Assembly: GCA_934675735.1 (NCBI GenBank)
Contig: CAKURR010000002.1
Span: 226,112 to 290,111 of the forward strand
DNA from: an uncultured Clostridia bacterium
GTDB taxonomy: Bacteria; Bacillota; Clostridia; Christensenellales; Aristaeellaceae
Direction of reading: 5' to 3'
DNA length: 64,000 bases
The position numbers and the translations under genes are program-made. Below the pieces are notes generated by a model. The model was not told where the DNA came from. It ran no database searches and was given only the letters and a program-made list of their open reading frames with translations. Position 1 is the stretch's first letter; every line of letters starts with the position of its first letter. Below are positions 24,418-33,360 of the stretch, piece by piece.

Positions 24418-26212
24418 AACGAAACAAACCGGCGGGAAAAAGCACATCACCGGCGCGCGTCTGGCGAAAGAATTGAAACAGTATAAAAAAGACACGTTCC
24501 TCTCGCCGATGTACACGACGTTTTGCGTCGTGCTCGAAATTCTGATTCCGTATCTCACCGCGTCCATCATCGACAAGGGCATCGCCGTGGGCAACATGGC
24601 GCATGTCGCGAAAATCGGTTCGCTGATGGCCGTGATGGCGCTGCTGGCGATGTTCTGCGGCGTTCGCGCGGGCGTGCACAGCGCGCGTGCGAGCACGGGC
24701 CTGGCCGCCAACCTGCGCGAGGCGATGTTCGGGCGCATTCAGGAATATTCCTTCTCCAACATCGACAAGTTCTCCACCGCGGGCCTTGTCACGCGCCTGA
24801 CCACCGACGTCACCAACATCCAGAACGCGTTCCAGATGCTGCTGATGATCTGCACGCGTTCCCCCGTGACGCTGATCGTCGCGCTGTTTATGGCGTTTTC
24901 CATCAACGCGAAGCTTTCGCTCGTGTTCCTGGTTGCGATTGCGTTTCTGGGCGTGATGATTGTCATCCTCATCCCCAAGGCGATGAAGTATTTCAAACAG
25001 ATGTTCCGCAAATACGACGCGGTGAACGGCGTGGTCAAGGAAAATGTCGGCGCCATCCGCGTGGTGAAGGCGTTTGTCCGCGAGCAGTATGAGGACGACA
25101 AATTCGCAGGCGCGGCGGATGACCTGTTCAAAAACTCCATTTCCGCCGAGCGCATCATCTCCTTCTCCATGCCGGGCATGCAGCTGACCGTGTACGCCTG
25201 CATCCTGCTCATCAGCTGGTTCGGCGCGAAGATGATTGTCAACCAGACCGGCCTGACCACGGGCGAGCTGACCAGCCTGCTTTCCTACGTGATGAACATC
25301 CTGATGAGCCTGATGATGCTCTCCATGGTTTTTGTCATGGTCACGCAGTCCGCCGCGGCGGCGCAGCGCATCGAGGAAGTGCTGGAGGAGCAGCCGGATA
25401 TCGCCAGCCCCGAGAACGCGCTCAAGACCGTGAAGGATGGCTCCATCGACTTCAACCATGTGACCTTCGCCTATCAGCAGCGCAGCGGCAAGCCCGTGCT
25501 CAGCGACGTCGATCTGCACATCAAGGCGGGCGAAACTGTCGGCATCATGGGCGGCACGGGTTCCTCCAAGTCGAGCCTGGTCAACCTCATTTCCCGCCTG
25601 TACGACGTGACGGCGGGTGAGGTGCGCGTCGGCGGCGAGGATGTGCGCAAATACGACGTGGAGAGCCTGCGCGACGCGGTTTCCGTCGTGCTGCAAAACA
25701 ACGTGCTCTTCTCCGGCACGATTTACGATAACCTCCGCTGGGGCGACAAAAACGCGACCGACGAACAGTGTAGGGAAGCCTGCCGTCTGGCGTGCGCGGA
25801 TGAATTTATCGAGCGCTTTCCCGAGAAATACGACACCCGCATTGAGCGCGGCGGCACGAACGTCTCCGGCGGCCAGAAGCAGCGCCTGTGCATCGCCCGC
25901 GCGCTGCTCAAAAAGCCGAAGGTGCTTATCCTCGACGACTCCACCAGCGCCGTGGATACCGCGACGGACGCGAAGATTCGCGAGGCCATGCGCACCCATA
26001 TCCCCGGCACGACCAAGATTATCATCGCGCAGCGCATTTCCTCCATTCAGGATGCGGACCGCGTGCTCGTGCTGGATAACGGCTGTGTGAACGCGTTTGA
26101 TACGCCGGAAAACCTGCTGAAAACCAACGCGATTTATCAGGAGGTCTACAACAGCCAGATCGGCAGCGGCGGCGGCGACTTCGACGAGGCCGCCATGAAG
26201 GGAGGCGACTGA
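24410..26212 (+). CDS. ABC exporter half-transporter, degenerate-NBD subunit
   Basis: A 600-aa protein: six transmembrane helices (about residues 30-310) followed by one NBD. Walker A is GGTGSSKSSLV, the signature is NVSGGQKQRLCIARAL, and Walker B is VLILDDSTSAVD. The residue after the Walker B aspartate is Asp instead of the catalytic Glu, and the H-loop is IIAQRISSI (Gln instead of His). These changes define the degenerate partner of heterodimeric exporters such as BmrCD or LmrCD. It is followed three bases later by the second subunit. Probable drug or lipid exporter under MarR control. Confidence 0.93.
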   Translation: MAETKQTGGKKHITGARLAKELKQYKKDTFLSPMYTTFCVVLEILIPYLTASIIDKGIAVGNMAHVAKIGSLMAVMALLAMFCGVRAGVHSARASTGLAANLREAMFGRIQEYSFSNIDKFSTAGLVTRLTTDVTNIQNAFQMLLMICTRSPVTLIVALFMAFSINAKLSLVFLVAIAFLGVMIVILIPKAMKYFKQMFRKYDAVNGVVKENVGAIRVVKAFVREQYEDDKFAGAADDLFKNSISAERIISFSMPGMQLTVYACILLISWFGAKMIVNQTGLTTGELTSLLSYVMNILMSLMMLSMVFVMVTQSAAAAQRIEEVLEEQPDIASPENALKTVKDGSIDFNHVTFAYQQRSGKPVLSDVDLHIKAGETVGIMGGTGSSKSSLVNLISRLYDVTAGEVRVGGEDVRKYDVESLRDAVSVVLQNNVLFSGTIYDNLRWGDKNATDEQCREACRLACADEFIERFPEKYDTRIERGGTNVSGGQKQRLCIARALLKKPKVLILDDSTSAVDTATDAKIREAMRTHIPGTTKIIIAQRISSIQDADRVLVLDNGCVNAFDTPENLLKTNAIYQEVYNSQIGSGGGDFDEAAMKGGD

Positions 26213-26214
26213 CC

Positions 26215-28116
26215 ATGATGGGACGCAACAAAAACGCCGGCAAGCCCGGCGCGAAGAACCCCGGCAAGACGTTTAAGCGCATCTTTGCCGAGATTATGAG
26301 CAAGTACAAGATTCACTGCATCGCGGTCGTCATCTGCCTGCTGGTGAGCGCCGTGGCCAACGTTTACGGCACGATGTTCATGCAGCGCCTGATTGACGAC
26401 TACATCACCCCGATGATGGGCCGGCCAAATCCGGATTTCGGCCCGATGGGCCGCGCGGTGCTCGGCGTGGCGGCGGTGTATATCCTCGGCGCGTTCAGCG
26501 GCTGGCTGTATAACTACCTGATGATTTTCGTCTCGCAGGGCACGCTGAAAAATCTGCGCGTCAAGCTCTTCTCCAAGATGGAGCGCCTGCCGATTAAATA
26601 TTTCGACACGCATGCCCACGGCGATATCATGAGCGTCTACACCAACGATATCGACACTATGCGCCAGATGATTTCCCAGTCCATGCCGCAGCTGATCTCC
26701 AGCGTCATCACGATTGTGAGCATCGTCGTTTCGATGGTGATGCTCAACGTGCCGCTGCTGATTATCACGCTGTTCATGGTCGCCACGACGATGACGCTTT
26801 CGATGAAGCGCATCAAGAAGTCAGGCCGCTTCTTCGTGCAGCAGCAAATCGATTTGGGCAAGGTCAACGGCTATATCGAAGAGATGATGGACGGACAGAA
26901 GGTCGTCAAAGTGTTCTGCCACGAAGAGGAAAACTTTGAAGGCTTCAAGAAGCTGAATAACGCTCTGCGCGACAGCGCGTACAGCGCCAACCGCATCGCC
27001 AACACCATCATGCCGCTGACGATGGCGATGGGCAACCTGAGCTACGTGCTCTGCGCGGTGGTCGGCGGCCTGCTGGCCACTAACGGCTACCTCGGCCTGA
27101 CCATCGGCACGCTGGTCTCCTTCCTGACGCTGAACAAGAGCTTCAACCAGCCGATTAACCAGGTCTCCCAGCAGTCCAACGCCATCATCATGGCGCTGGC
27201 GGGCGCGGAACGCGTCTTTGAGCTGCTGGATGAAACGCCCGAAGTGGACGACGGCTATGTGAACCTCGTCAACGCGAAGAAGGACGAAAACGGCGTGCTC
27301 ACCGAGAGCGCGTCGCGCACCGGCCTGTGGGCGTGGAAATACACCCATAAGGACACGGGTGAAACCGAGTATCGCGAGCTGAAGGGCGATATCGTGATGG
27401 ATAACGTCGATTTCGGCTATAACGACGACAAGATGGTGCTGCACGATATCAAGCTCTACGCCACCCCGGGCCAGAAGATTGCCTTCGTCGGCTCCACGGG
27501 CGCGGGCAAGACGACCATCACCAACCTGATTAACCGCTTCTACGATATTCAGGACGGTAAAATCCGCTACGACGGCATCAACATCAACAAGATTAAGAAA
27601 GACGACCTCCGCCGTTCGCTGGGCATCGTGCTTCAGGATACGCACCTGTTTACGGGAACGGTCATGGAGAATATCCGCTACGGCCGGCTCGACGCGACCG
27701 ACGAGGAATGCATCGAAGCCGCGAAGCTCGCCAACGCGGACGGCTTCATCACCCGCCTGCCCGACGGCTATAACACCATGCTCAAGGGCGACGGCGGCAA
27801 CCTCTCGCAGGGCCAGCGACAGCTGCTCGCCATCGCGCGCGCCGCGGTTGCCGACCCGCCCGTGCTGATTCTCGACGAGGCGACCAGCTCCATCGATACC
27901 CGCACCGAGGCGCTCGTTCAGGCCGGCATGGATTCCCTGATGAAGGGCCGCACCACGTTCGTCATCGCGCACCGCCTTTCCACCGTGCGCAACAGCGACT
28001 GCATCATGGTGCTCGAACAGGGCCGCATCATCGAGCGCGGCACGCACGATGAGCTGATTGCCCAGCACGGCAAGTATTATCAGCTCTATACCGGCGATTT
28101 CGAGGAGAACGACTGA
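26215..28116 (+). CDS. ABC exporter half-transporter, catalytic subunit
   Basis: A 633-aa protein: six transmembrane helices, then an NBD with intact catalytic residues. Walker A is GSTGAGKTTITNL, the signature is NLSQGQRQLLAIARAA, Walker B is VLILDEATSSIDTRTE, and the H-loop is FVIAHRLSTV. About 25 additional charged residues (KDENGVLTESASRTG) sit between the membrane domain and the NBD. Together with the preceding subunit it forms an asymmetric exporter. A terminator follows at 28122. Confidence 0.94.
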   Translation: MMGRNKNAGKPGAKNPGKTFKRIFAEIMSKYKIHCIAVVICLLVSAVANVYGTMFMQRLIDDYITPMMGRPNPDFGPMGRAVLGVAAVYILGAFSGWLYNYLMIFVSQGTLKNLRVKLFSKMERLPIKYFDTHAHGDIMSVYTNDIDTMRQMISQSMPQLISSVITIVSIVVSMVMLNVPLLIITLFMVATTMTLSMKRIKKSGRFFVQQQIDLGKVNGYIEEMMDGQKVVKVFCHEEENFEGFKKLNNALRDSAYSANRIANTIMPLTMAMGNLSYVLCAVVGGLLATNGYLGLTIGTLVSFLTLNKSFNQPINQVSQQSNAIIMALAGAERVFELLDETPEVDDGYVNLVNAKKDENGVLTESASRTGLWAWKYTHKDTGETEYRELKGDIVMDNVDFGYNDDKMVLHDIKLYATPGQKIAFVGSTGAGKTTITNLINRFYDIQDGKIRYDGININKIKKDDLRRSLGIVLQDTHLFTGTVMENIRYGRLDATDEECIEAAKLANADGFITRLPDGYNTMLKGDGGNLSQGQRQLLAIARAAVADPPVLILDEATSSIDTRTEALVQAGMDSLMKGRTTFVIAHRLSTVRNSDCIMVLEQGRIIERGTHDELIAQHGKYYQLYTGDFEEND

Positions 28117-28121
28117 TTTCA

Positions 28122-28152
28122 TCCCTCGTGTGAAAACACGGGGGATTTTTTT
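28122..28152 (+). terminator. Intrinsic terminator after ABC exporter operon
   Basis: TCCCTCGTGT and ACACGGGGGA pair around a GAAA loop, followed by TTTTTTT. Confidence 0.88.
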
Positions 28153-28169
28153 CGTCATTCGGGATAAAT

Positions 28170-28200
28170 TTGACAGCCTCATGCGTTTCTATGGTATAAT
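28170..28200 (+). promoter_or_regulatory. Promoter for FHA-ftsW-pbp unit
   Basis: TTGACA (28170-28175) and extended -10 TGGTATAAT (28192-28200) with a 19-bp spacer. Confidence 0.65.
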
Positions 28201-28259
28201 CGGAGGGAAGATTTTTCCGCCGAGGCCCCTGCCCGGCGGCAGGCGGGAGGCCGGCACAG

Positions 28260-28922
28260 GTGAATCAGGCTTGGTATCAGGTGGCGTCGATGGGCTTCGG
28301 GTATCTCAGCGCGGCGATTATCGCGCTGATTGTGCTGCTGGCCTTCAAAAAGTATGTCAAAGACCGCGCGCTCTGGCGGCGGGTGAGCAAAAATCTGCCG
28401 CAGGCGGGCGCGGCGGGGCGCTTTGTCGTGCTGACGGCGGGCAGCCGTCGGCTGCCCGCCGGAACGGAGCTGCGCGTGCCGTTTGAGGGCACGCTCGGCG
28501 GCTCGATGAGCTGCGACGTGTGCGTGCCGTATAAAAAGGTGCACATGCGCTCGGCCTTCTTCTGGGTCGAGGGCGAAGAGCTGCACCTTGTGCCGCTGCA
28601 TAAGGACGGATTTCTGGCCGACGAAACGCCGATTGAGCCGGGCGACGAGGCCGTGATGCGCGACGGCGCGATACTGCGCGTCGGCGAATTGAAGCTGGTT
28701 TTGCGGATGTATGACCGCGGCGAGCAGGCCGACGGCGCGGACGAGCCGTATGTCACCCGCGCCCGCCGCAGCAAGGCGGGGCAGGGCCGCGGCGACGGCC
28801 TGGGCGCGCCCACGCGCGGCGCGATTCGTCGGGAGAAAAAGAAGCTGATTCGGCGCGAGGCGGATGGGCAGAAGCGCGCGTCCGCCGCACAAAAGACAGA
28901 CAAGCAGGAAAGGCGGAGGTGA
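28260..28922 (+). CDS. Membrane-anchored FHA-domain protein
   Basis: A 220-aa protein starting at GTG 28260. One transmembrane helix (about residues 10-30) is followed by a cytoplasmic FHA-like beta-sandwich at about 55-150 (VPFEGTLGGSMSCDVCVPYK, HMRSAFFWVEGEELHLVPL, GDEAVMRDGAILRVGELKLV). A basic disordered tail follows. FHA domains bind phosphothreonine. The next genes encode an FtsW/RodA protein and a class B PBP, a neighbourhood also seen in Actinobacteria, where FHA proteins regulate cell-wall synthesis. The arginine/serine recognition pattern is only partly recognisable. Confidence 0.78.
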   Translation: MNQAWYQVASMGFGYLSAAIIALIVLLAFKKYVKDRALWRRVSKNLPQAGAAGRFVVLTAGSRRLPAGTELRVPFEGTLGGSMSCDVCVPYKKVHMRSAFFWVEGEELHLVPLHKDGFLADETPIEPGDEAVMRDGAILRVGELKLVLRMYDRGEQADGADEPYVTRARRSKAGQGRGDGLGAPTRGAIRREKKKLIRREADGQKRASAAQKTDKQERRR

Positions 28923-28926
28923 CGGC

Positions 28927-30492
28927 ATGGCCCGCGGCAAAATCGATACGGACAAGCGGGAGGACGAAACCGCCGTCTACAAACCCGTCAAACCGAAAAA
29001 GAACGCCGTCAAGGCGGAAGCGCCGAAGGGGCTCCGCGCGCGGCCCGAACCCGCCGACTCGGCGGAGAAAACCAAACCCGAGCGGACAAAGACCGGCAGG
29101 CTGAAGCCCGAAAAGCCGAAGGAGGAAGCGCGGAAGCCTGAGCGCCGCGCGCCCAAACGCTATGAGCCGGAAAAAGAACTTTCCGGCAGGGAGAAGCGGG
29201 AGAAGGCGCGCGCCGCGGCCGTCGCCAAGGACAGGCGGCGCGCCGTCAGCCGCGCGGGCGACGCGGGCGTGACGCTCATCGCGCTGCTGACGGCGGTGTT
29301 TGAGGTGTTGAGCCTGCTGCTCTGCGCGGTCAGGACGGAGGGCGCGGCGGATATGCAGGCGGTGAAGCTCTGCGCGGCGGTGGCGTCGCTGGGGCTTTTG
29401 AGCACACTGGTGCTGCCACGCTTTCTGCCGATGGATTCGCTGGTGATGGCGCTGACGAACTTTCTCTGCGGCGTGGGCATCGTGGTGCTCTACACCGTTT
29501 CGCCCGAGCGCGGGATGCGGCAGGCTGTGTTTTACGCGCTGGGGCTGGCTGTGATGCTGGTGATGAGCGAAATCGTCTTTCGCGTGCGCCATTTCCGCGG
29601 CCTGACGCTGCTGGGGATGGTGCTGGGTATCGGCGCGCTGATTCTGCCTCTGGCCTTCGGCCGGTGGAACAACGGCGCGAAGAACTGGGTGCAGGTGCCG
29701 CTGCTCGGCTCTTTTCAGCCCAGCGAAATCGTGAAGCTCTCGGTGGTGCTGGCGCTGGCCTATTTTTTCAGCGCGCACCGCACCGTTTGGCAGATGATGC
29801 CCGCGCTGGTGTTCGCGGCGGCGTGCCTGTTGCTGCTGATGATGCAGCGCGATCTCGGCACGGCGCTCATCTATTATCTGACGACGCTGGTGCTGTTTTA
29901 TGTTGCCTGCGGCAACGTGCCGCTGACGATTGTCGGCCTGGGCGGCGGCGTGGGCGCGGCGGTGCTGGGCTATCAGATGTTCGCGCATGTGAAAGTGCGC
30001 GTGGCGATGTGGCGCAACCCGTGGAGCGACCCGACGGATAAAGGGTATCAGATTATTCAGGCGCTGCTGGCCATCGGCTCGGGCGGGCTGTTCGGCGTGG
30101 GCCTGGGACAGGGCACGCCGGAGAAGATACCCGCATATTACAACGACTTCATCTTCGCCGTCATCTGCGAACAGCTGGGGCAGGTGTTCGGCGTGCTGCT
30201 GCTGGCGGTCTATGTGCTGCTGATACTGCGCGGGGTGACGGTGGTTGCCCGTGCGCGGCGCTCGTTTGAGATGCTGCTGGGCTGCGGCGTGCTGGCGATG
30301 CTGGGCATTCAGACGTTCATGATTGTCGCGGGCGTGATTAAAATGATTCCGCTGACGGGCGTGACGATGCCGTTTCTCAGCTACGGCGGTTCGTCGCTGC
30401 TCTCGTGCATGGCGATGATCGGCATTCTGCACGGGGCGAGCGCGAGGGCGCAGGAGAATCTGGAAGAGGATATTCTGTGCGTGAAGGGGTGA
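28927..30492 (+). CDS. FtsW/RodA/SpoVE family peptidoglycan glycosyltransferase with basic N-terminal extension
   Basis: A 521-aa protein. After ATG 28927 (GGAGGTGACGGC upstream) there is a hydrophilic Lys/Arg/Pro/Glu-rich region of about 115 residues, then a SEDS membrane core of about ten helices. SEDS motifs are NGAKNWVQVPLLGSFQPSEI, MQRDLGTALIYY with the catalytic-region aspartate, NDFIFAVICEQLGQVFG, and VTMPFLSYGGSSLLSCM. It should polymerise lipid II together with the PBP encoded next. The long cytoplasmic extension is not usual for this family and could bind the FHA partner; that is inference. Confidence 0.94.
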   Translation: MARGKIDTDKREDETAVYKPVKPKKNAVKAEAPKGLRARPEPADSAEKTKPERTKTGRLKPEKPKEEARKPERRAPKRYEPEKELSGREKREKARAAAVAKDRRRAVSRAGDAGVTLIALLTAVFEVLSLLLCAVRTEGAADMQAVKLCAAVASLGLLSTLVLPRFLPMDSLVMALTNFLCGVGIVVLYTVSPERGMRQAVFYALGLAVMLVMSEIVFRVRHFRGLTLLGMVLGIGALILPLAFGRWNNGAKNWVQVPLLGSFQPSEIVKLSVVLALAYFFSAHRTVWQMMPALVFAAACLLLLMMQRDLGTALIYYLTTLVLFYVACGNVPLTIVGLGGGVGAAVLGYQMFAHVKVRVAMWRNPWSDPTDKGYQIIQALLAIGSGGLFGVGLGQGTPEKIPAYYNDFIFAVICEQLGQVFGVLLLAVYVLLILRGVTVVARARRSFEMLLGCGVLAMLGIQTFMIVAGVIKMIPLTGVTMPFLSYGGSSLLSCMAMIGILHGASARAQENLEEDILCVKG

Positions 30493-30493
30493 C

Positions 30494-30640
30494 GCGTTGG
30501 GGCTTTGCCCCAAGCCCCACAAGAGAACTGAGTTCCCTTGACCTTCCGCATTCGCTTCGCGGCATGCCGCGAAGCAGGCAGGGAGTCTGAGGGATTAAAT
30601 CCCTCAGGCGGGTTTGGGCGGCAGCCCAACGTTTCTCTCC
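30494..30640. repeat. Modular hairpin repeat E11 (minus and plus copies sharing one central hairpin)
   Basis: The minus half has C, TTGGGGC/GCCCCAA (30497-30513), and an imperfect B (30521-30539). The centre is the perfect 22-bp palindrome GCTTCGCGGCATGCCGCGAAGC (30554-30575). The plus half has B type two, CTGAGGGATTAAATCCCTCAG (30587-30607), and C, TTGGGC/GCCCAA (30614-30628), ending ACGTTT. The element fills the gap between the FtsW and PBP genes. Confidence 0.75.
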
Positions 30641-30641
30641 C

Positions 30642-30658
30642 AAGGAGGCGATTTTATC
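30642..30658 (+). promoter_or_regulatory. Ribosome binding site with apparent ATC start
   Basis: AAGGAGG (30642-30648) is followed seven bases later by the in-frame codon ATC (30656). The first in-frame ATG is at 30677, 28 bases from the site, so initiation either uses a rare start codon or a weakly placed ATG. Confidence 0.55.
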
Positions 30659-32062
30659 AAGGTTATTAAGCGGCGTATGCACCTGCTCACGCTGCTGCTG
30701 ATGCTGCTGTTCGCGCTCGTGATTGCGTATTTCTGCTACTCCGTCTATTTCTACGGCGGGCGCTGGGTCGCCAATCCGTATAACCCGCGCATCAGCAGCC
30801 GGAAGCAGCATGTCGTGATGGGCACGCTGACCGACAGGGACGGCACTGTGCTCGCCTATACCGATGAGGACGGCAGGCGGCGCTATAACAGCAGCGCGGC
30901 GACACGCAAGGCGGTCTGTCAGGTGGTCGGCGACAGCGGCGGCAAGGTCTCCACCGGCGCGGATACGTTCCACGCGCAGTTCCTGCTCGGCTTCCGCTCG
31001 AGTATCTTTGAGCGGCTGACCGACGCGTTCACGGGCACGACCCAGCGCGGCGACGATGTGCGGCTCACGATTTCCGAGCGGCTTTCCCGCTACATCAGCG
31101 AGCAGTTCCCCGCAGGCAAACGCGGCGCGGTCGTCGTGCTCAATTATAAGACCAACGAAATTCTGGCGATGGTCTCCGTGCCGCAGTTCGACCCGACGGA
31201 TATGGATGCGGCGTTGGCGGATGAATCGGCGGGCGCGCTGGTCAACCGCGCGACACAGGGCCTCTATCCGCCCGGCTCGACGTTCAAAATCGTGACGCTG
31301 GCCTCCGCATTGGAAAACCTGCCCGATTTGAACGACTTCGCCTTTGACTGCACGGGCTATTACCCCGTCGGCAATTACTCCGTCACCGACGGCAGCGCCC
31401 ACGGCGTGCAGAGCCTGTCCGACGCGTTCGCGCACTCGTGCAACACGACTTTCGCCGCGCTCTCGCAGGATTTGGGCTATGAAATGCTGGGCAAGACGGC
31501 GGAAGAGATGGGCTTCAACGAGAACTTCATGTTCAGTGACTTAATTGTCTATAATTCCAGCTATCCCATCGACGATCTGAGCGCCGAGGATTTGGCCTGG
31601 TCGGCTATCGGCCAGGGACGCGTGCTCGCCACGCCGCTGCATATGGCGCTCATCGCTTCGACCGTCGCCAACCACGGCGTGATGAACGAACCGCGCCTTG
31701 TCGCGCAGGTCACGACCGCGCAGGGCGGAAACCGCGCGCTGCTCAGCCACGCGAGCGGCAGGCGCGTGCTCGACGAAGCCGTCGCCGACAGGCTGGAAAG
31801 CGAAATGATTCGCGTGGTCAAATCCGGCACGGGCAAGCGCGCCGCGCTGGATAACGGCTACACCGTCGCGGGCAAGACCGGCTCGGCGGAGGCCAGCAAC
31901 GACAAGAGCGTCGAATCCCATGCGTGGTTCGTCGGCTATATCACCAATGACAACGCGCCCTATGCCGTCTGCGTGCTCGTGGAAAACGGCGGAAGCGGCG
32001 GCGGCGTGGCCGCGCCTCTGGCGCGAAAGACGCTGCAAAAGGCAATCAATCTGGGGTTATAA
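30656..32062 (+). CDS. Class B penicillin-binding protein (transpeptidase)
   Basis: About 468 aa if ATC 30656 initiates (461 from ATG 30677). One N-terminal transmembrane helix is followed by a short pedestal and a transpeptidase domain. It has SxxK GSTFK with Ser about residue 208, SxN in AHSCNTTF, and KTG in AGKTGSAE. It lacks a glycosyltransferase domain, so it cross-links glycan made by a SEDS protein, most likely the preceding FtsW/RodA protein. Its length and opening (DRDGTVLAYT) resemble PbpA-type proteins. The upstream in-frame TTG at 30614 lies inside repeat E11 and is unlikely as a start. Confidence 0.92.
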   Translation: MKVIKRRMHLLTLLLMLLFALVIAYFCYSVYFYGGRWVANPYNPRISSRKQHVVMGTLTDRDGTVLAYTDEDGRRRYNSSAATRKAVCQVVGDSGGKVSTGADTFHAQFLLGFRSSIFERLTDAFTGTTQRGDDVRLTISERLSRYISEQFPAGKRGAVVVLNYKTNEILAMVSVPQFDPTDMDAALADESAGALVNRATQGLYPPGSTFKIVTLASALENLPDLNDFAFDCTGYYPVGNYSVTDGSAHGVQSLSDAFAHSCNTTFAALSQDLGYEMLGKTAEEMGFNENFMFSDLIVYNSSYPIDDLSAEDLAWSAIGQGRVLATPLHMALIASTVANHGVMNEPRLVAQVTTAQGGNRALLSHASGRRVLDEAVADRLESEMIRVVKSGTGKRAALDNGYTVAGKTGSAEASNDKSVESHAWFVGYITNDNAPYAVCVLVENGGSGGGVAAPLARKTLQKAINLGL

Positions 32063-32123
32063 TCCCTCTTACGCCATTTCTTGGGAAAGAAGCGGGAGAG
32101 GGCGGACAGCAAGGAGGTTTTTC

Positions 32124-33236
32124 ATGATGCGCAAGATGGTTTCGGGTTTGATGCTGCTGGCGGTGCTGCTGGAGGCCGCGTTTTCGGCGATGGCGGCCGG
32201 CACGACGGTGACGACGTTCACCCCCTTTGCGGATATGGATTTCGCCGCACAGGGCTACATGGATTTGATTACCGCGTGGGAAAACGAGACGGGCAACATC
32301 GTCGAGGATTATTCCGGTCTGGAGGACGACCTGTTCATGCAGCAGATGCAGGAGATGGTCTCCTCCGGCAAGGCGGATATCGTCGTCGTTCCGCTGGGCA
32401 GCGGCCTGACGGAAAGCCAACTGGTCGGCGTGGATGAGCTGCTCGCCGCCGCGCCGGACTGCGGCGCAAAGAAGATGGCCGCGATGGCGGAGAGCAGCGG
32501 CGCCGTGCTGCTCACGCCGATTCGCCTGAACTGGGAGAGCCTGTATATCAACACCGACGTGCTGGAGGCCAACGGCGTCGCCGTGCCGACGAGCTACGAC
32601 GAGCTGGTGGCGGCCTGCGCGGCGCTGGCGCAGAAGGGCGTTCTGCCGCTGGCCAACGCCCTGTGCGAATGGCCGGAAATCGCGCTGGATTGCGCGGCGC
32701 TGCTCGGCGCGCCTGCCGACCAATACGGCCAGCAGACCTCGCTGGACGGCGCAAAGAGCGTGCTGACGGCGCTGACCCAAGTCGGCGCGTTCGGCGTTGA
32801 CCCGTGGAACCTGACGGATGAGCAAGCCGAGCAGGCGTTTGCGGAGGGCGTTGCGGCGATGCGTTTTGACGGCAGCGATTTGGCCGAGACGCTGGCCGAG
32901 GACAGGCAGGGCAAGACGGTTGTCGTTTCCCTCTTCGGCATGGACGGGCAGGCGCGCACCGCGCCGGTCGGCACGCCGAGCTATGGTTTGGCGATTACCC
33001 GCGCCTGCTGGCAGGACAGCGCCCGCCGCGAAGCCGCGCTTTCGCTCGTCACGAAGATGCTGACGGGCGAAGGATTTGCCGCGCTGACCGCGCCCGCGTC
33101 CGATACGGCGCTGGGGCGGAGCATCGCGCAGCTGACCGCGTCGGCGACCGACTGCGCGGGGCTGCTGTATGACTTGAACCCCGAACACTTTGACGAGTGG
33201 TCGGAGGGCGTGGTTTCCGCGCTGATGGCGCTGTAA
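32124..33236 (+). CDS. Extracellular solute-binding protein (family 1 type), no adjacent permease
   Basis: A 370-aa protein with AAGGAGG before ATG 32124. It has a signal peptide (MMRKMVSGLMLLAVLLEA, cleavage near FSAMAAG), without a clear lipobox. The mature part has the bilobed binding-protein pattern (FTPFADMDFAAQGYMDLITA, ESLYINTDVLEANGVAVPTS, EGVAAMRFDGSDLAE). It resembles carbohydrate-binding proteins of ABC importers, but no permease or ATPase gene is nearby. It follows the PBP gene by 61 bp and may be co-transcribed. A terminator follows. Confidence 0.8.
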   Translation: MMRKMVSGLMLLAVLLEAAFSAMAAGTTVTTFTPFADMDFAAQGYMDLITAWENETGNIVEDYSGLEDDLFMQQMQEMVSSGKADIVVVPLGSGLTESQLVGVDELLAAAPDCGAKKMAAMAESSGAVLLTPIRLNWESLYINTDVLEANGVAVPTSYDELVAACAALAQKGVLPLANALCEWPEIALDCAALLGAPADQYGQQTSLDGAKSVLTALTQVGAFGVDPWNLTDEQAEQAFAEGVAAMRFDGSDLAETLAEDRQGKTVVVSLFGMDGQARTAPVGTPSYGLAITRACWQDSARREAALSLVTKMLTGEGFAALTAPASDTALGRSIAQLTASATDCAGLLYDLNPEHFDEWSEGVVSALMAL

Positions 33237-33249
33237 ATCAAGTGAAATC

Positions 33250-33284
33250 GAACGCATGGCGGATGGGCTGTGCGTTCTTTTTTT
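33250..33284 (+). terminator. Intrinsic terminator after binding-protein gene
   Basis: GAACGCA and TGCGTTC form a 7-bp stem over a 13-base loop, followed by TTTTTTT. Confidence 0.75.
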
Positions 33285-33295
33285 GATGGATAACA

Positions 33296-33324
33296 TTGTA
33301 ATTTATGCGCGGATGCCGTATAAT
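33296..33324 (+). promoter_or_regulatory. Promoter for hybrid kinase gene
   Basis: TTGTAA and TATAAT are spaced by 17 bp, 36 bp before the chosen start. Confidence 0.7.
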
Positions 33325-33360
33325 GAAATGCTAAAGAGATCAAAGTAAATGAGGAGAAGA

